A DNA stretch of 64,000 nt from Naegleria lovaniensis. Taxonomy: Eukaryota; Heterolobosea; Eutetramitea; Acrasida; Naegleriidae. Of the stretch, positions 42,909-53,224 are shown piece after piece. Where the stretch lies: the NCBI RefSeq assembly GCF_003324165.1, contig NW_025407857.1:310001-374000 (forward strand), in the 5' to 3' direction. The notes below the pieces were generated by a model that made no database searches, had not been told where the DNA came from, and saw only the letters and a program-made list of their open reading frames with translations. A program made the translations under genes and the position numbers. The stretch's first letter is position 1, and each line of letters starts with the position of its first letter.

Positions 42909-44225
42909 TTACAAATCGGCATTATTCCACATAAATTCTTCACTTTCTTTCACTAAATTTTCTGACATTCTTTTGAAATATTGTGCTTCAAATCCATTTG
43001 ATCTGTCTACACCGTCCCACCTCCATCCTGGCCTAATGTCAAAACGATTTTCTGGAGCTGGCCCTAAATAAACTTTTCTAATTTTCTTGTGCTTGATTTT
43101 TTCTTCCGTCGTCTTTTTTTCAGCCAAAATTCTTGCCATTGGATCTTCTTCCTTGAGCTGATCCTTCAAATGCTCATTTAATGAAGCGTCCTGTGCATAA
43201 ATAGGTTTGTATGCTTCAGATTTAGATTTATCCAGCTCATCCTGCATTTCTTGCCATTCTTCTTTCTGCTTTAGGCCTTTAGCCCAGGAAATTTCATTTT
43301 GAGTTATCTTTTTTGTTTGCTTTTTTTTCTTTTTCATGAGCTCAGCATATTCCTCAAACGAGATAATTTTCTTAGTTTCTGGATGTCTGTAAACGGTAGT
43401 TTCAGTCTCCCCTCCAGTAAGCCTTCGACTTAGCTGTTGATGAATAACGTCACTGCTGGGTGCAGTCGTTGAGTGTTTATCATTGGATGGAATGGTGCTG
43501 CTAGTTGTTAAGGGTTTTCTCAAAGGTGACAGGTCATCATCACTATCGTGACGTCGTTTGCTAACAGTAGATATTTCAACATTGGACATATTTTTTGAAT
43601 GGTGCACATTTCGAACTGGTGATAAGTCTTCATCGCTATCGTGCCTGTTCTTTTTTTCTGTGACAACATTTGGTTTCACAGCATTCCTTGGTGGTGATAA
43701 ATCCTCATCATCACTGTCATGTCTCTTAGTAATTGTTGTTGCTGGTTGTCGTGGTGGAGATAAATCCTCGTCGCTGTCATGCCTCAGCTTTGACTTAGCT
43801 GAATAATTATGATGAGCAATATTTGATGATTGTACACCCATTGGTTTTCGTGGTGGTGATAAATCCTCATCTTCGTCATCACTATCATGCCTCCGACGAG
43901 ATTCATTTATATTTTCAGTTATATCTTCCTTCTTATTTTTCACAGGTGATAAATCATCATCAGAATCATTTCGTTTACGTTTTAATAGTTCCGTTTTCTT
44001 TGAATGATCATCCACTCGTTCACGAATATTATTATTATTTTCAATCACGACTGGTTGTAACTCATCATCCTCTTCATCACCATAATTTCCCATGCTTGAT
44101 CCGCCATAGGACTTGGGTATAATAATCTTTCCTTCGTTTCCTCCTCGTTCTAGTCTCCGAGAAGATGTTTGCGCCGTAGAACCCGAAAGATACTTGGCAA
44201 GATAAGCCTTATCCGAAACGGGCAT
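42909..44225 (-). CDS. BUD13: BUD13 homologue, RES splicing complex
   Basis: Single-exon, 438 residues, start after nine A residues. The N-terminus MPVSDKAYLAKYL and the C-terminal block from TVYRHPETKKIISFEEYAEL through DPMARILAEKK to PGWRWDGVDRSNGFE are diagnostic for BUD13/CWC26. Between them (43520-43980) lie six tandem copies of a HDSDxDLSPxR unit, each a Ser/Asp-rich phosphorylation-like block. BUD13 with Snu17 and Pml1 forms the pre-mRNA retention and splicing complex in the nucleus. No truncation. Confidence 0.96.
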   Translation of the reverse strand: MPVSDKAYLAKYLSGSTAQTSSRRLERGGNEGKIIIPKSYGGSSMGNYGDEEDDELQPVVIENNNNIRERVDDHSKKTELLKRKRNDSDDDLSPVKNKKEDITENINESRRRHDSDDEDEDLSPPRKPMGVQSSNIAHHNYSAKSKLRHDSDEDLSPPRQPATTITKRHDSDDEDLSPPRNAVKPNVVTEKKNRHDSDEDLSPVRNVHHSKNMSNVEISTVSKRRHDSDDDLSPLRKPLTTSSTIPSNDKHSTTAPSSDVIHQQLSRRLTGGETETTVYRHPETKKIISFEEYAELMKKKKKQTKKITQNEISWAKGLKQKEEWQEMQDELDKSKSEAYKPIYAQDASLNEHLKDQLKEEDPMARILAEKKTTEEKIKHKKIRKVYLGPAPENRFDIRPGWRWDGVDRSNGFEAQYFKRMSENLVKESEEFMWNNADL

Positions 44226-44304
44226 TTTTTTTTTGAACCCGAATGAATGGAAAACCTTACCACAGTGAGGAAAACAATGAATTTAATTTTCAATGGAAAT
44301 CAAG

Positions 44305-46359
44305 TTACAGAAATTCTCTGACTGTTACAGGATTGTAGTGCCAGCTGAGAGTCAACCGAGTTAGCTTGGGCATATTTTGTGAAATGCGTTCTTGTTGTGT
44401 TAATGCTTCTTCTCCTTGCTTGCTAATTTGATTGTCATGCACACTGAGAGAGGTGAGATTTTTAAAATGTTTTGCATGGGAAATCAAGATGGCTCCTTCA
44501 TTACCAATCTCGTTGAAATCTAATATCAATTCTAAAATGTTCAGAAAATTAATACTCTCTGTCATGAATTGCACTCCCTTTGCAGTAATATTATTTTTGG
44601 CTAAATTGAGAGAGGTGAGACGTGGATGATGTCTATAATCACATTGTGAAATAATTTTCACACCTTCATCACCAATATTATTTCCATCTAAATTCAACAT
44701 GGTAATATTTTCAATTACATTCCTTCTATTTTCTGTAATAGTGAAAAGTGGACGAATGTGTTCATACCCAGTTACACTGGAAATCGTCTTTCGAATATTC
44801 AAATTGGTTATGTTGTGCATGTATTCGCTATTTGCTAAAAGATGCATGATTTCTGAAGACAAGGCACCATAGTTATTACTCAAATCGAGAATGGAAAGTC
44901 TACTCATTTGTGAACGCAAAGAGATGGCGACCACAGACTCTGATCCAATATTATTTCCATGTAAATTCAATGCTGTGAGTTGTCTCATTGAAGGACTTTG
45001 GGAAAGCGTGAGAATTGCCAAATCTTGAATGCCATTTCCATTCAATGCTAGACGTCGTAAGTTGTTGAGTGTTGTGCTGGATGCAATATGGAAAACTCCT
45101 TGATTTCCGCAATTGGTGTAACTCAGTGAGAGATCTGTCAGCTGATTAAGAAATTCACTCGATGCAATGAAGGAAGTGCCTTCGCAACCTATATCTGTGT
45201 GTGACATGCGCAAACAAGTCAAATTTTTCATATACTGACTCGATGCAATAAATTGTGCTCCCTGAGCAGTGATCTTGTTGTTTCCACCCACTCTTAATGA
45301 AGTTAAATGACTCATCAACTCACTATTCGCTATGGATTTAATTCCATCATTTCGAAGAAAATTGTTAGAAATATCCAATTCTCTCAAATTGCTCATGTAT
45401 TTGCTTGTTGCAATTTGGGAAGCTCCAAAATCATCAATACCACTTCTTTTGCAATTCAGTAAAGTGAGGTGTTGTAAGTTTTCACTGTTTACAATCGACT
45501 GTATGTCAAGTGCTTCTTGACGAATACTACTCATGCTAAGTGACGTTAAATGTTTTAAACAAGAATTCTGTGCTGTAAGCAATAGAGTAAATTCCTGTAA
45601 ATAGACGTCTGTGCCAAAAAATGGTGCTGAAACCTTCAATTCCAACAAGTTCTTCATCTTTTCACTGCTGAATATTTGATGTAATGAAGTTATGGGAACG
45701 GAACAATCATTCAATTTTAGAACTCTCAAATTACTCATAAAGTCGCTCTGTGAAATTGCTGTCAAATTTAATTCTGAACCTGGGTCAGTAAATTGCAAAT
45801 TTAGATAGGTCAGTTTGCTCAAGTATGTGCACTTTGCAATGCGTTTCAAGCCCCTGTGCTTAAACTTGTTATAACTCAAATTGAGTGATGTTAAATTGCT
45901 TATAAATTCACATTTCATAATGGACTTTAACCCTTTCTTACCAACTATACAGCCTTCCAAGTTGAGTTCTGTGAGATTTGAAAGAAGCAAGGGCTGAATA
46001 TTCTGTCTTTTGGTTCGGAAAATTAAATCGAACTTGTTTCTCGATATTTTACACTTTGAAAAATCCAAACTTATACTTCTTCCTGTAATGGAAGCACAAT
46101 ACCATTGTTTACAAACTTTCATAAAAACTCCTCCAATAAATTCATAATTACAATCATCAATAAAATCTAAAATTTGAAGTAAAATTTCATTGGGAAAAAT
46201 TGAACAATTAAGTGTGCTCTGGTTTTGAGAAATGTTTAGAGTACGGTTGAACATTGTGTTTTTTACATTCGGATCACTGTCCACTGGCTCTTTCGTTCCG
46301 TGTTCGCTCGATGTCGGAGAGGCTTTCCAAGAGGATATAAACTTTTTGATGAAAGGCAT
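44305..46359 (-). CDS. F-box and leucine-rich-repeat protein
   Basis: Single-exon, 684 residues from the ATG at 46359, which follows seven A residues; an upstream ATG at 46410 is less likely. Residues about 54-92 resemble an F-box (IFPNEILLQILDFIDDCNYE, then CKQWYCAS). From about residue 125 to the end there are some 20 RI-type LRRs of 24-26 residues, for example LTSLNLSYNKFKHRGLKRIA and LTSLNLAKNNITAKGVQFMT. Such genes are often expanded in amoebae. The likely role is substrate recognition for an SCF ubiquitin ligase; the substrate is unknown. The repeat array is regular and unbroken. Confidence 0.85.
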   Translation of the reverse strand: MPFIKKFISSWKASPTSSEHGTKEPVDSDPNVKNTMFNRTLNISQNQSTLNCSIFPNEILLQILDFIDDCNYEFIGGVFMKVCKQWYCASITGRSISLDFSKCKISRNKFDLIFRTKRQNIQPLLLSNLTELNLEGCIVGKKGLKSIMKCEFISNLTSLNLSYNKFKHRGLKRIAKCTYLSKLTYLNLQFTDPGSELNLTAISQSDFMSNLRVLKLNDCSVPITSLHQIFSSEKMKNLLELKVSAPFFGTDVYLQEFTLLLTAQNSCLKHLTSLSMSSIRQEALDIQSIVNSENLQHLTLLNCKRSGIDDFGASQIATSKYMSNLRELDISNNFLRNDGIKSIANSELMSHLTSLRVGGNNKITAQGAQFIASSQYMKNLTCLRMSHTDIGCEGTSFIASSEFLNQLTDLSLSYTNCGNQGVFHIASSTTLNNLRRLALNGNGIQDLAILTLSQSPSMRQLTALNLHGNNIGSESVVAISLRSQMSRLSILDLSNNYGALSSEIMHLLANSEYMHNITNLNIRKTISSVTGYEHIRPLFTITENRRNVIENITMLNLDGNNIGDEGVKIISQCDYRHHPRLTSLNLAKNNITAKGVQFMTESINFLNILELILDFNEIGNEGAILISHAKHFKNLTSLSVHDNQISKQGEEALTQQERISQNMPKLTRLTLSWHYNPVTVREFL

Positions 46360-46579
46360 TTTTTTACCTTGAAATGTGAACTTCAACATTGAGTTCTTCT
46401 TAAGAAACAAACAAACTTAAGAAAACATCACTGAACGTGTTTTGTGCGCTGTTTGTTACAGTGGTGTTCCTTAATTTTGTAACGAATTGGAAGAACAATG
46501 GGAAGGTAATTGTTTTGTTTATTATAATCGTTCATGAAATGCATTTTTCACTCGAAAAACAAGTCTGTTTCAAAAAGTA

Positions 46580-49500
46580 TTAAGGTTGATGAAAGGGATT
46601 TTGTTGCTGTTGTTGTTGTTGTTGCGTGTTTTGAAAGGAAAAGAATTGCTGAACTTGAGTATTGCCTAGTGATGTGGTTGTTTGATTAGATGATGACTGT
46701 TGTTGTTGAGGAAATGATTCATATTGTGAAAAGTGAGATTGATAAGATGTTGAATCAAACTGTGGCGCTTGTTGTTGAGGTGGTTGTTGTTGCTGAGTAC
46801 TCTCCATGTAGGTATTAAAAATGTTGAATTGAGTACTAGGTTGTGACAATTGTTGTTGTTGAGAAAATTGTGAGGAAAAATCTGTCGTGTTTTTTCGTTG
46901 AAGCATACTCATCAAAAGTGCACTCGAATAATCTTGTGCATCAACAACTCCCTGGCCACCACTACTACTAGCGGCAGTAGACGATGAAAATACATTTTGA
47001 GAAGCAATATTCATGGTTGAGGGCGAAATGAGTTGTTGAAGTGTGAAATTTGGATCTGCCACTGTTGGCGATCGTTGATAATATTGAGTGCTGGATTGTG
47101 GTGGTTGAACTGCTTGGAAATATTGAGTGCTGACCACATTGCCCGACGAGGAAAATTGTTGTTGTTGCTGTTGTTGCATGGGTTGTTGCAATGACATGGA
47201 TGGTTGAGGTTGTTGAAGCACAGGAGTGGGAGGTGCACTCATTTTTCGTTTCTTTCTCGAAGTATCGAGTGTCGTGACAGATTGGCTTGTCACAGCAGAA
47301 GGAGCCAACATTTGACCTAAATTAAATGATTGAGCACTGGTTTGTGAAATTTGAGTCGTAGTGGGCGTCATGGTAGTGGTGGTGCTTTGATCAAACATGT
47401 TGGTATTCGTTCCAAAATTATATTGATTGGCATTTCCCATTAAAGAGGTCATAAATCCTTGTGTAACATTGGATGTAAATTGAGGTGTCATTCCACTCAT
47501 CATTTGATAACCTGACGAAGTTTGTGGCATCATGAAACCTTGTTGTGAACTAGTCATTGTTTGTTGTTGAGATAGTTGTTGTTGCTGTGAAATCTCAGTC
47601 ACTTCTGGTCTCTTTTTCCTTTTCAGTTGTGTGGTTGAGGACGATACTGAGCTCGCTGCTGATGGAGTCACAGGTGAGATTTGTTGATAACTAGTAGTAG
47701 GATAATTTTGTACATGTTGTTGAGGAGAGGGTGTTTGCATTTGTGGAACATCCTGAACCACTACATTCAATTTACTTTGTTGCGCCCTTCTCTGAGGTTG
47801 TTTTCCAACATGTACCACAGATCTCATTTGTCCAATCATTGATCCAGTATTCATATTTCGAACATGAGTGTTTGTAATGACTCGTTGATGAGAAGACGTC
47901 GAAGAAGAGATGGACATGTTACTACTTTGAGTTGCTGAAGTGGTTGTTTCTGCATCGTCGTCAGATTCTCCGCCAGCATGTGAACCCTCTGCTGCCTCAC
48001 TACCTCCACTGCTTGATTGAAGAACAGATTTTGGATCGTTCTTAATGGCAACAATTTGTTTTTCGATTTTCATAATGTCATTTCTTAATTGCTCAATTCG
48101 AGAGGAGAGTTGATGCTTTTTAATGGGATCGAGAAGAATGCCAGGTGAGTCTTGCTTTTCTAGCTTTTCCAAAATGATTCTCTTTTCATTGATCTTGCTC
48201 TTGTATCTGTTAGGTTGATGCGGCATGAATAAATGTCATGCATGACAAGTGACATTCGTAGGTAAAAGTAGGATGTTGTATGAGTAAGTGCCGAAATGAT
48301 TCGACATTGTTATTATTGTATAACATTGCCATCAGTACATGAACACATTTCAATGATTACATGATCTCTCTCACACATGTGTACACATACAACTATCAAA
48401 TACTTACGATTGAATTTTTCTATAAGGCCATCGTGGTATCCCAATTCCTAATGTGATGATCATGGTCAGCATGTACAAATGTCGACATTGAGAATATTCC
48501 GATCATCATGATGAATCAATTTCACACAAGAAAGGGAATTTGAAAATGAATGAATTCAATTTTGATTCCACATGTGTGTCAATTGAGTCAATGAATAATC
48601 ACATGTGCATGACGATAGATGTTATTTTACATTTTCAAATGTTCCAATATATAAATATTGTATACAAAAGTTGACATAATGTCAATCAACAAATAAAGCC
48701 TTCAACAACATACCTCTACAAATTCGTTTGAGCTGAGTGAGGGAAATATTCAACATGGCTGCAACATTCTTGATCGGTGTTTCAAAGTAAGGCTGTAATT
48801 GAGTTATAGTAAACGTAACAGATGGAGTTGATTTTGCTGTGGATGATGATGCCGTAGGTGTTGTAGGCGATGATGCAATCATATTCTCTTGTTGTTGTTG
48901 TTGTTGAGAGAGTTGTTGTTGCTGTTGCATTACGTTTGTGGATGGTCGAGTACTGGTTGTAGAGGTGGTTGTTGTTGTTCCTAACCCAGATGAAGGCTGT
49001 TGAAAGTGAGAGATTGTTTGTTGTTGTTGTTGTTGAGGAAGTTGATGAAGGGATGAACCCAAAGAAGAAGTTGTAGTAGTAGTACCTTGTGCCATTCCAT
49101 AGAGTTGGCTCAGTAGTAGGGAATTATCACCACTAAATAGTTCATTGGTGCTACTTCCAAGAGGATGAGATCTCTCTAACGATTGTTGTTGTTGAGTGGT
49201 TGTTGGAGAGGCTGTTGTCGTTGTTGTTTGAAAAGGATGATCCTCCTCTTCACCCAATAATAACATGGAAGAGAATGGAATGATTGGAGGATTCATTCTA
49301 CTACTACTCGTTGTATCCCCTCCTTGATGCAGTTGTTGCTGTTCCATCATGCCATGATGATAGTGAGCAGCAAATTCATCCTCCATGATCATGGAATAAG
49401 AAGATGCATTGGATGGTTCATGATGATACTGCTGCTGTTGTTGTTGCTGAGTCGCTGCTGCTGTTGCAAACAACATGTTATTGATATTCTCTGTTGTGGA

Positions 49501-49794
49501 ATGGGATGAAAAGAAGCCTTCTTGTTGCAACTGTCCTGTTGTTGGTAATAAATTGCTTGGCGAATGATGATGATGACCAAGAATGGGAGAAAGAAAAGAG
49601 AATGAGGAAGAACTTGCTGATTCGGATTCGTACAAGGATGAAGCTGTTGTTGTTGTCGTAGTCGTCGTTGCGGTTGTTCTTGGTTGTGCACCAGTGCTTG
49701 TTGTTGTCGTAGAAGCAGGAATAGGAGGAGTCGTCGTTGTTGTTGTTGTCGTACTGAGATTTGCTTGAGAGTGTTGGTCTTTCTGTTGTGACAT
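46580..49794 (-). CDS. RWP-RK-domain transcription factor
   Basis: Three exons: 49794-48714, 48447-48408 and 48206-46580; 915 residues. The RWP-RK DNA-binding domain is split over all three: ITQLQPYFETPIKNVAAML and LNISLTQLKRICRG end exon 1, the 40-base exon 2 encodes GIGIPRWPYRKIQ, and exon 3 begins YKSKINEKRIILEKLEKQ. The joins are exactly in frame and rebuild the RWPxRK core with tyrosine at the x. A short coiled coil follows, possibly for dimerisation. The rest is low complexity, rich in Gln, Thr and Ser, with polyQ runs at both ends; activation-domain-like. RWP-RK proteins control nitrate response and gametogenesis in plants and algae and also occur in amoebae. The target genes are not known. 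Confidence 0.92.
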
Positions 49795-51533
49795 TGGAAG
49801 AGAGAGACACTCACAATATCGTTGTAGTTAATTTGTGAGTAATAAAAGTAGTAGAATTGTTGTTGTCGTGATTATTGTAATTGTTGTAATATTTAGATTT
49901 AATTGGTTTGAACTGTTATTGAATGGATGTAATAATGATGACGACGAATTCATGAAGAGTGCAACATTCGAACAAGTTTCGTCGTGTTCATAGGGTTGCC
50001 TTCGCTTGCGAGAGAATGCTGATGCTGTTGATGTAATTGTTGTTCTTGCAATTATTATAATAATTCTCTCTCGAGAGATTTCACCAAAAAACACAGTACC
50101 AACTCCTCTCGATTCAACTTGTATGGTGGAAAATTTCAACGCACTTGAGGTGTTGTTTTGGTACTTTTTTATGCGTTGGGAAGCTACAGGTGTGCGAGAT
50201 GTGTTGACAATTGTCAGTGCGACAGTACAAGTGTGTTTTTTTACAAATGCCAAAATCTGGAGTGTTTTTGATTCTTGCGAACTGCGAAAGAGGAGTGGAC
50301 CACACAAGAAGAATGCACAACCAATTTGATAATACTTGTTGGCTGAATATTTGGATACAGTTATATTGTAAACAAATCCAAGGGAAAATACTACTCAAGA
50401 AGTGATGCACGTGTGCAATGGTTGCACCAATATTCTAATACTGGACAACAATTTCCAAGATGAGAAGTAAATAACGGAAACAATTGGTTATGTCAGTTTG
50501 GAATGTTTGTTGAAAGAGAGAACGAGAGCATTCAGAGAGAGACACTACTGAATTCAATGTATTGAAAATTGGACAAGTGAATCCAACTCGGGTAACTTGG
50601 GTAGGTCAAAGGAAATTCGGTGCTGTTGGTTTTGACTCCAATTTTTTTAGAGATGGCAATGGAATGTCAAACTGTCAAAAATAAATCGGACCAGCGGATG
50701 AGAAATGGTGCGATATTGCAAAGTAAGGCCTTATCTAGTCAATAAGGTCACCCGTTAGATATTTAATTAGCAGGTCGCTCGATTCGTGATTTTTTATTAA
50801 ACATGGACTCTCTTTGCGAATCATGAGACGTGTGAATGTCATTCGAGGAAAGACGACATTCATAGAAGTACATGTTTCGTTTGATTTAGATGGTAAGCAA
50901 AGACTTCTAATGTATTCTCAAAAGTAATGCCTTACTGGTCTCGCTTATAGCTTTGAAGAATTGAATTTAGGAAGATTGGAGAAATGGATCTTGCCCTCAT
51001 TTGACTCGTGTTGCCTCAGAATGTCATGAAGGAATACAATGCATGATGGAGATCTCATTCATGGTGTTTGGTATGGAGAAGGTTGTATTAAAAAATTCTA
51101 AAATAGATTGATTTGGTCTAGCGGTTGACAGCAAGGGTGGATGACCGTTTATTAATTGTAAAAGGTTGAAAAATTGTAAAAGATATTGAGGTTGGTGTAA
51201 AAGTATCAAGGAATAAGAGGATAGGAATGATCCATGTCATGAATTTCATAAGAAAACAGTGTTTGGTTCAGCTCGACTATATTCACACTAAAATCATGAA
51301 TTTCACAGAAAAAGGAAATTGATCACAAACGATGCACAGAGCTCTTAAAACATTGTTGTAATCTCTTATTTTGGTAGTGTTCAGGACTTTGTGGGATTTT
51401 TACATTGTGAGTTATTCATGATGAGCGAGATTTAAAAATCATATTGTGAATGAGTCCATTAGTTATGAATGAATCATATTTCTTTATGATACAACTTTTT
51501 CAAACAACAGATTCGAATCTGTCAACATGTCGC
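49795..51533. other. Long non-coding region upstream of the RWP-RK gene
   Basis: At 1739 bases this is the largest gap in the window. It holds T/G-rich and C/T-rich runs near the RWP-RK start, a 12-base palindrome at 50067-50078, and several short open frames without coding character. A possible tiny spliced frame at about 50826-50966 is too short to call. No tRNA or snRNA fold is convincing. It probably contains the RWP-RK promoter and 5' leader and the 3' end of the MSC-domain gene. Confidence 0.5.
50067..50078. repeat. Perfect 12-bp palindrome TCTCTCGAGAGA
   Basis: A perfect inverted repeat made of GAGA units, about 275 bases upstream of the RWP-RK start codon. It could be a binding site for a dimeric factor or a chance CT/GA run. 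Confidence 0.6.
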
Positions 51534-52953
51534 TTAGAAAATTTCTTCTTCAGAAAGAAGTTCTTCTGAAGGTTGTTGCTCTTCGACAGCATTCACAGTA
51601 TTTGATGTGTTGCTGTTGTCACTACTTGAAATTTCTTCTGTTGGAGTTGGAGTTGTTGTTGTTTCCATTGGAGTAGAAGTCTCCTCAACTTCACTTGTAG
51701 TCGGAGCTGTCATGACTGTTTCAGAACTTGACACATTACTCAACATTTCCGTACTTGTTAAAAATTGTTCCTTTGGAATGATAAAACGTTGAAAATGTTG
51801 TTTAGCAAGTAGACATGATCCACTACTTTGGAATCGATACGAATGCATGGAATCTCCCTCCACTGCAATTCGATACAAGAATTCATTTTCCTCAAAAAGT
51901 TCAATCATGGTATTAAATGCATGTGTAAAAGTAGAATCCACTCCAATATGTTGTTCATGATGAGAAGGACTGCTTCCAACATGTTGATGTTGAACGAGAT
52001 ATGAAACAAGATAATCTTCCATTGAGGTTCTAGAAACTTTCTTGGTGACATTTGCTTTTCCTAAACAATCCACTTTGTAAGCTAAATTTTCGAGATAATC
52101 TTTGGAAATGATTGAAATTTGATAGCTCAATAATCCAGTGCTGTCATTTCGAATGCAGAGTTGACCGTTTTCGTGAATGGTATAATTGAATTCAGCGTTG
52201 GGAGATTGATAGCAACTTTCAATTCGGAAAGTACTACAGATGGCATGAGGAGGACATTGTCTACATGGATACCATGAAGAAGATGAACTACCTGTGTGCA
52301 TGGTTGGAAATGTTTTAAGCAATAACAAAATGGCATTTGACAGGTCAAGGATGAAATTTTCCAACATGATGCAAAAATATCATATTCACATATTTAAATA
52401 TCCGTTCAAATATATCAAATATTCCATCGGTAAACGAAAAAACTCATCAACAATACTTACAAAATGGTCGATACGACGATGCCATCCACACTCCAAACAA
52501 AGCCACGAACACCACAAACAACATGACCACTAATTGGTGGCTTGCCGAGTCGATCAAGTTCCTTTCTGTTTTAGCTCCATCGGCTTGCAAGTGTGAAATC
52601 AACTTGCTCAATTCCAATACAGTTGTTTCATGAGAAGTGTATGCGATTTCGCTCTCAGACAAACGTCGTGCAAATTTGGGAGTTTCATGTTTGGGTGTTG
52701 GTGGAGCATTAATATCGAGAATGATGGGTCGTTGTCCTTGTTGTGAAGTCTCATCATCATGTAGTTCTAATAATTCATCGACAAAGGATAATTCTTGATC
52801 GGGTATTTGAGAAGTGGAAGTGGATGCCCATGATGATGAGGATGGGGGAATTTCAAAAGAAGGATTGTTGATCAGCGGTTGTTGTTGTTGCCTTTTCACA
52901 AAAGTAGCTGGCTGTCGTTTGGTTGGAGTTTTGAAGGGATCAAGTCTTGACAT
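51534..52953 (-). CDS. MSC (MAN1/Src1 C-terminal)-like membrane protein
   Basis: Two exons, 52953-52461 and 52291-51534, joined T/GT in frame; 416 residues. Residues 1-145 are disordered and Pro/Ser/Gln-rich. One strong membrane helix lies at about 140-162 (LVVMLFVVFVALFGVWMASS). Then comes RPFC, CRQCPPHAIC, IESC and QLCIRND, the cysteine pattern of the MSC domain of inner nuclear membrane proteins (MAN1, Heh1/2, Src1). The luminal part runs to about residue 345; the tail is Thr/Ser/Pro-rich and acidic. I see no HeH or LEM motif at the N-terminus and no second strong membrane helix. The family call is moderate. Confidence 0.6.
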
Positions 52954-53224
52954 GGTGATGGGCTGATGTTGTTGATGATGGAAATTATTGAATGTAATTA
53001 GGATGATGGTGTGGAGAGGATTTGATGATGGTTTGGTGTGATGATGGCGTGAAACGTTTTAAAAGTGATGGAATTTTTTTGGCTTAACGCTTGGAAAGTG
53101 ACAAGCTGACAGCGACGCTTGCTTGTCCAAAAATCAAATACTACTAAACTTTAAAGGTTGGTGTTTACAAGTAATGTTGTTCTCATTTAAGGTTGATGTT
53201 CTACAACAACAAGTAATGCAATTA

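Noticed and set aside
46600-49780. CAA/TTG trinucleotide repeats considered as satellite or CRISPR-like array
   Set aside because: They are in-frame polyQ/polyT codons of the RWP-RK protein with no spacer structure.
49828-50329. Opposed open frames upstream of the RWP-RK gene
   Set aside because: Composition is low-complexity Thr/Ile/Val/Leu from T-rich sequence; no domain and no supporting start context.
50780-50806. T-loop-like GCTCGATTCG followed by a T run
   Set aside because: The flanking bases do not pair as a five-base T stem and no D arm or acceptor stem is found upstream.
51113-51180. tRNA A-box-like TGGTCTAGCGGTTGACA
   Set aside because: No matching B box (GGTTCGANTCC) or acceptor-stem pairing follows; the downstream GGTTGAAAAATTG does not form a T arm.
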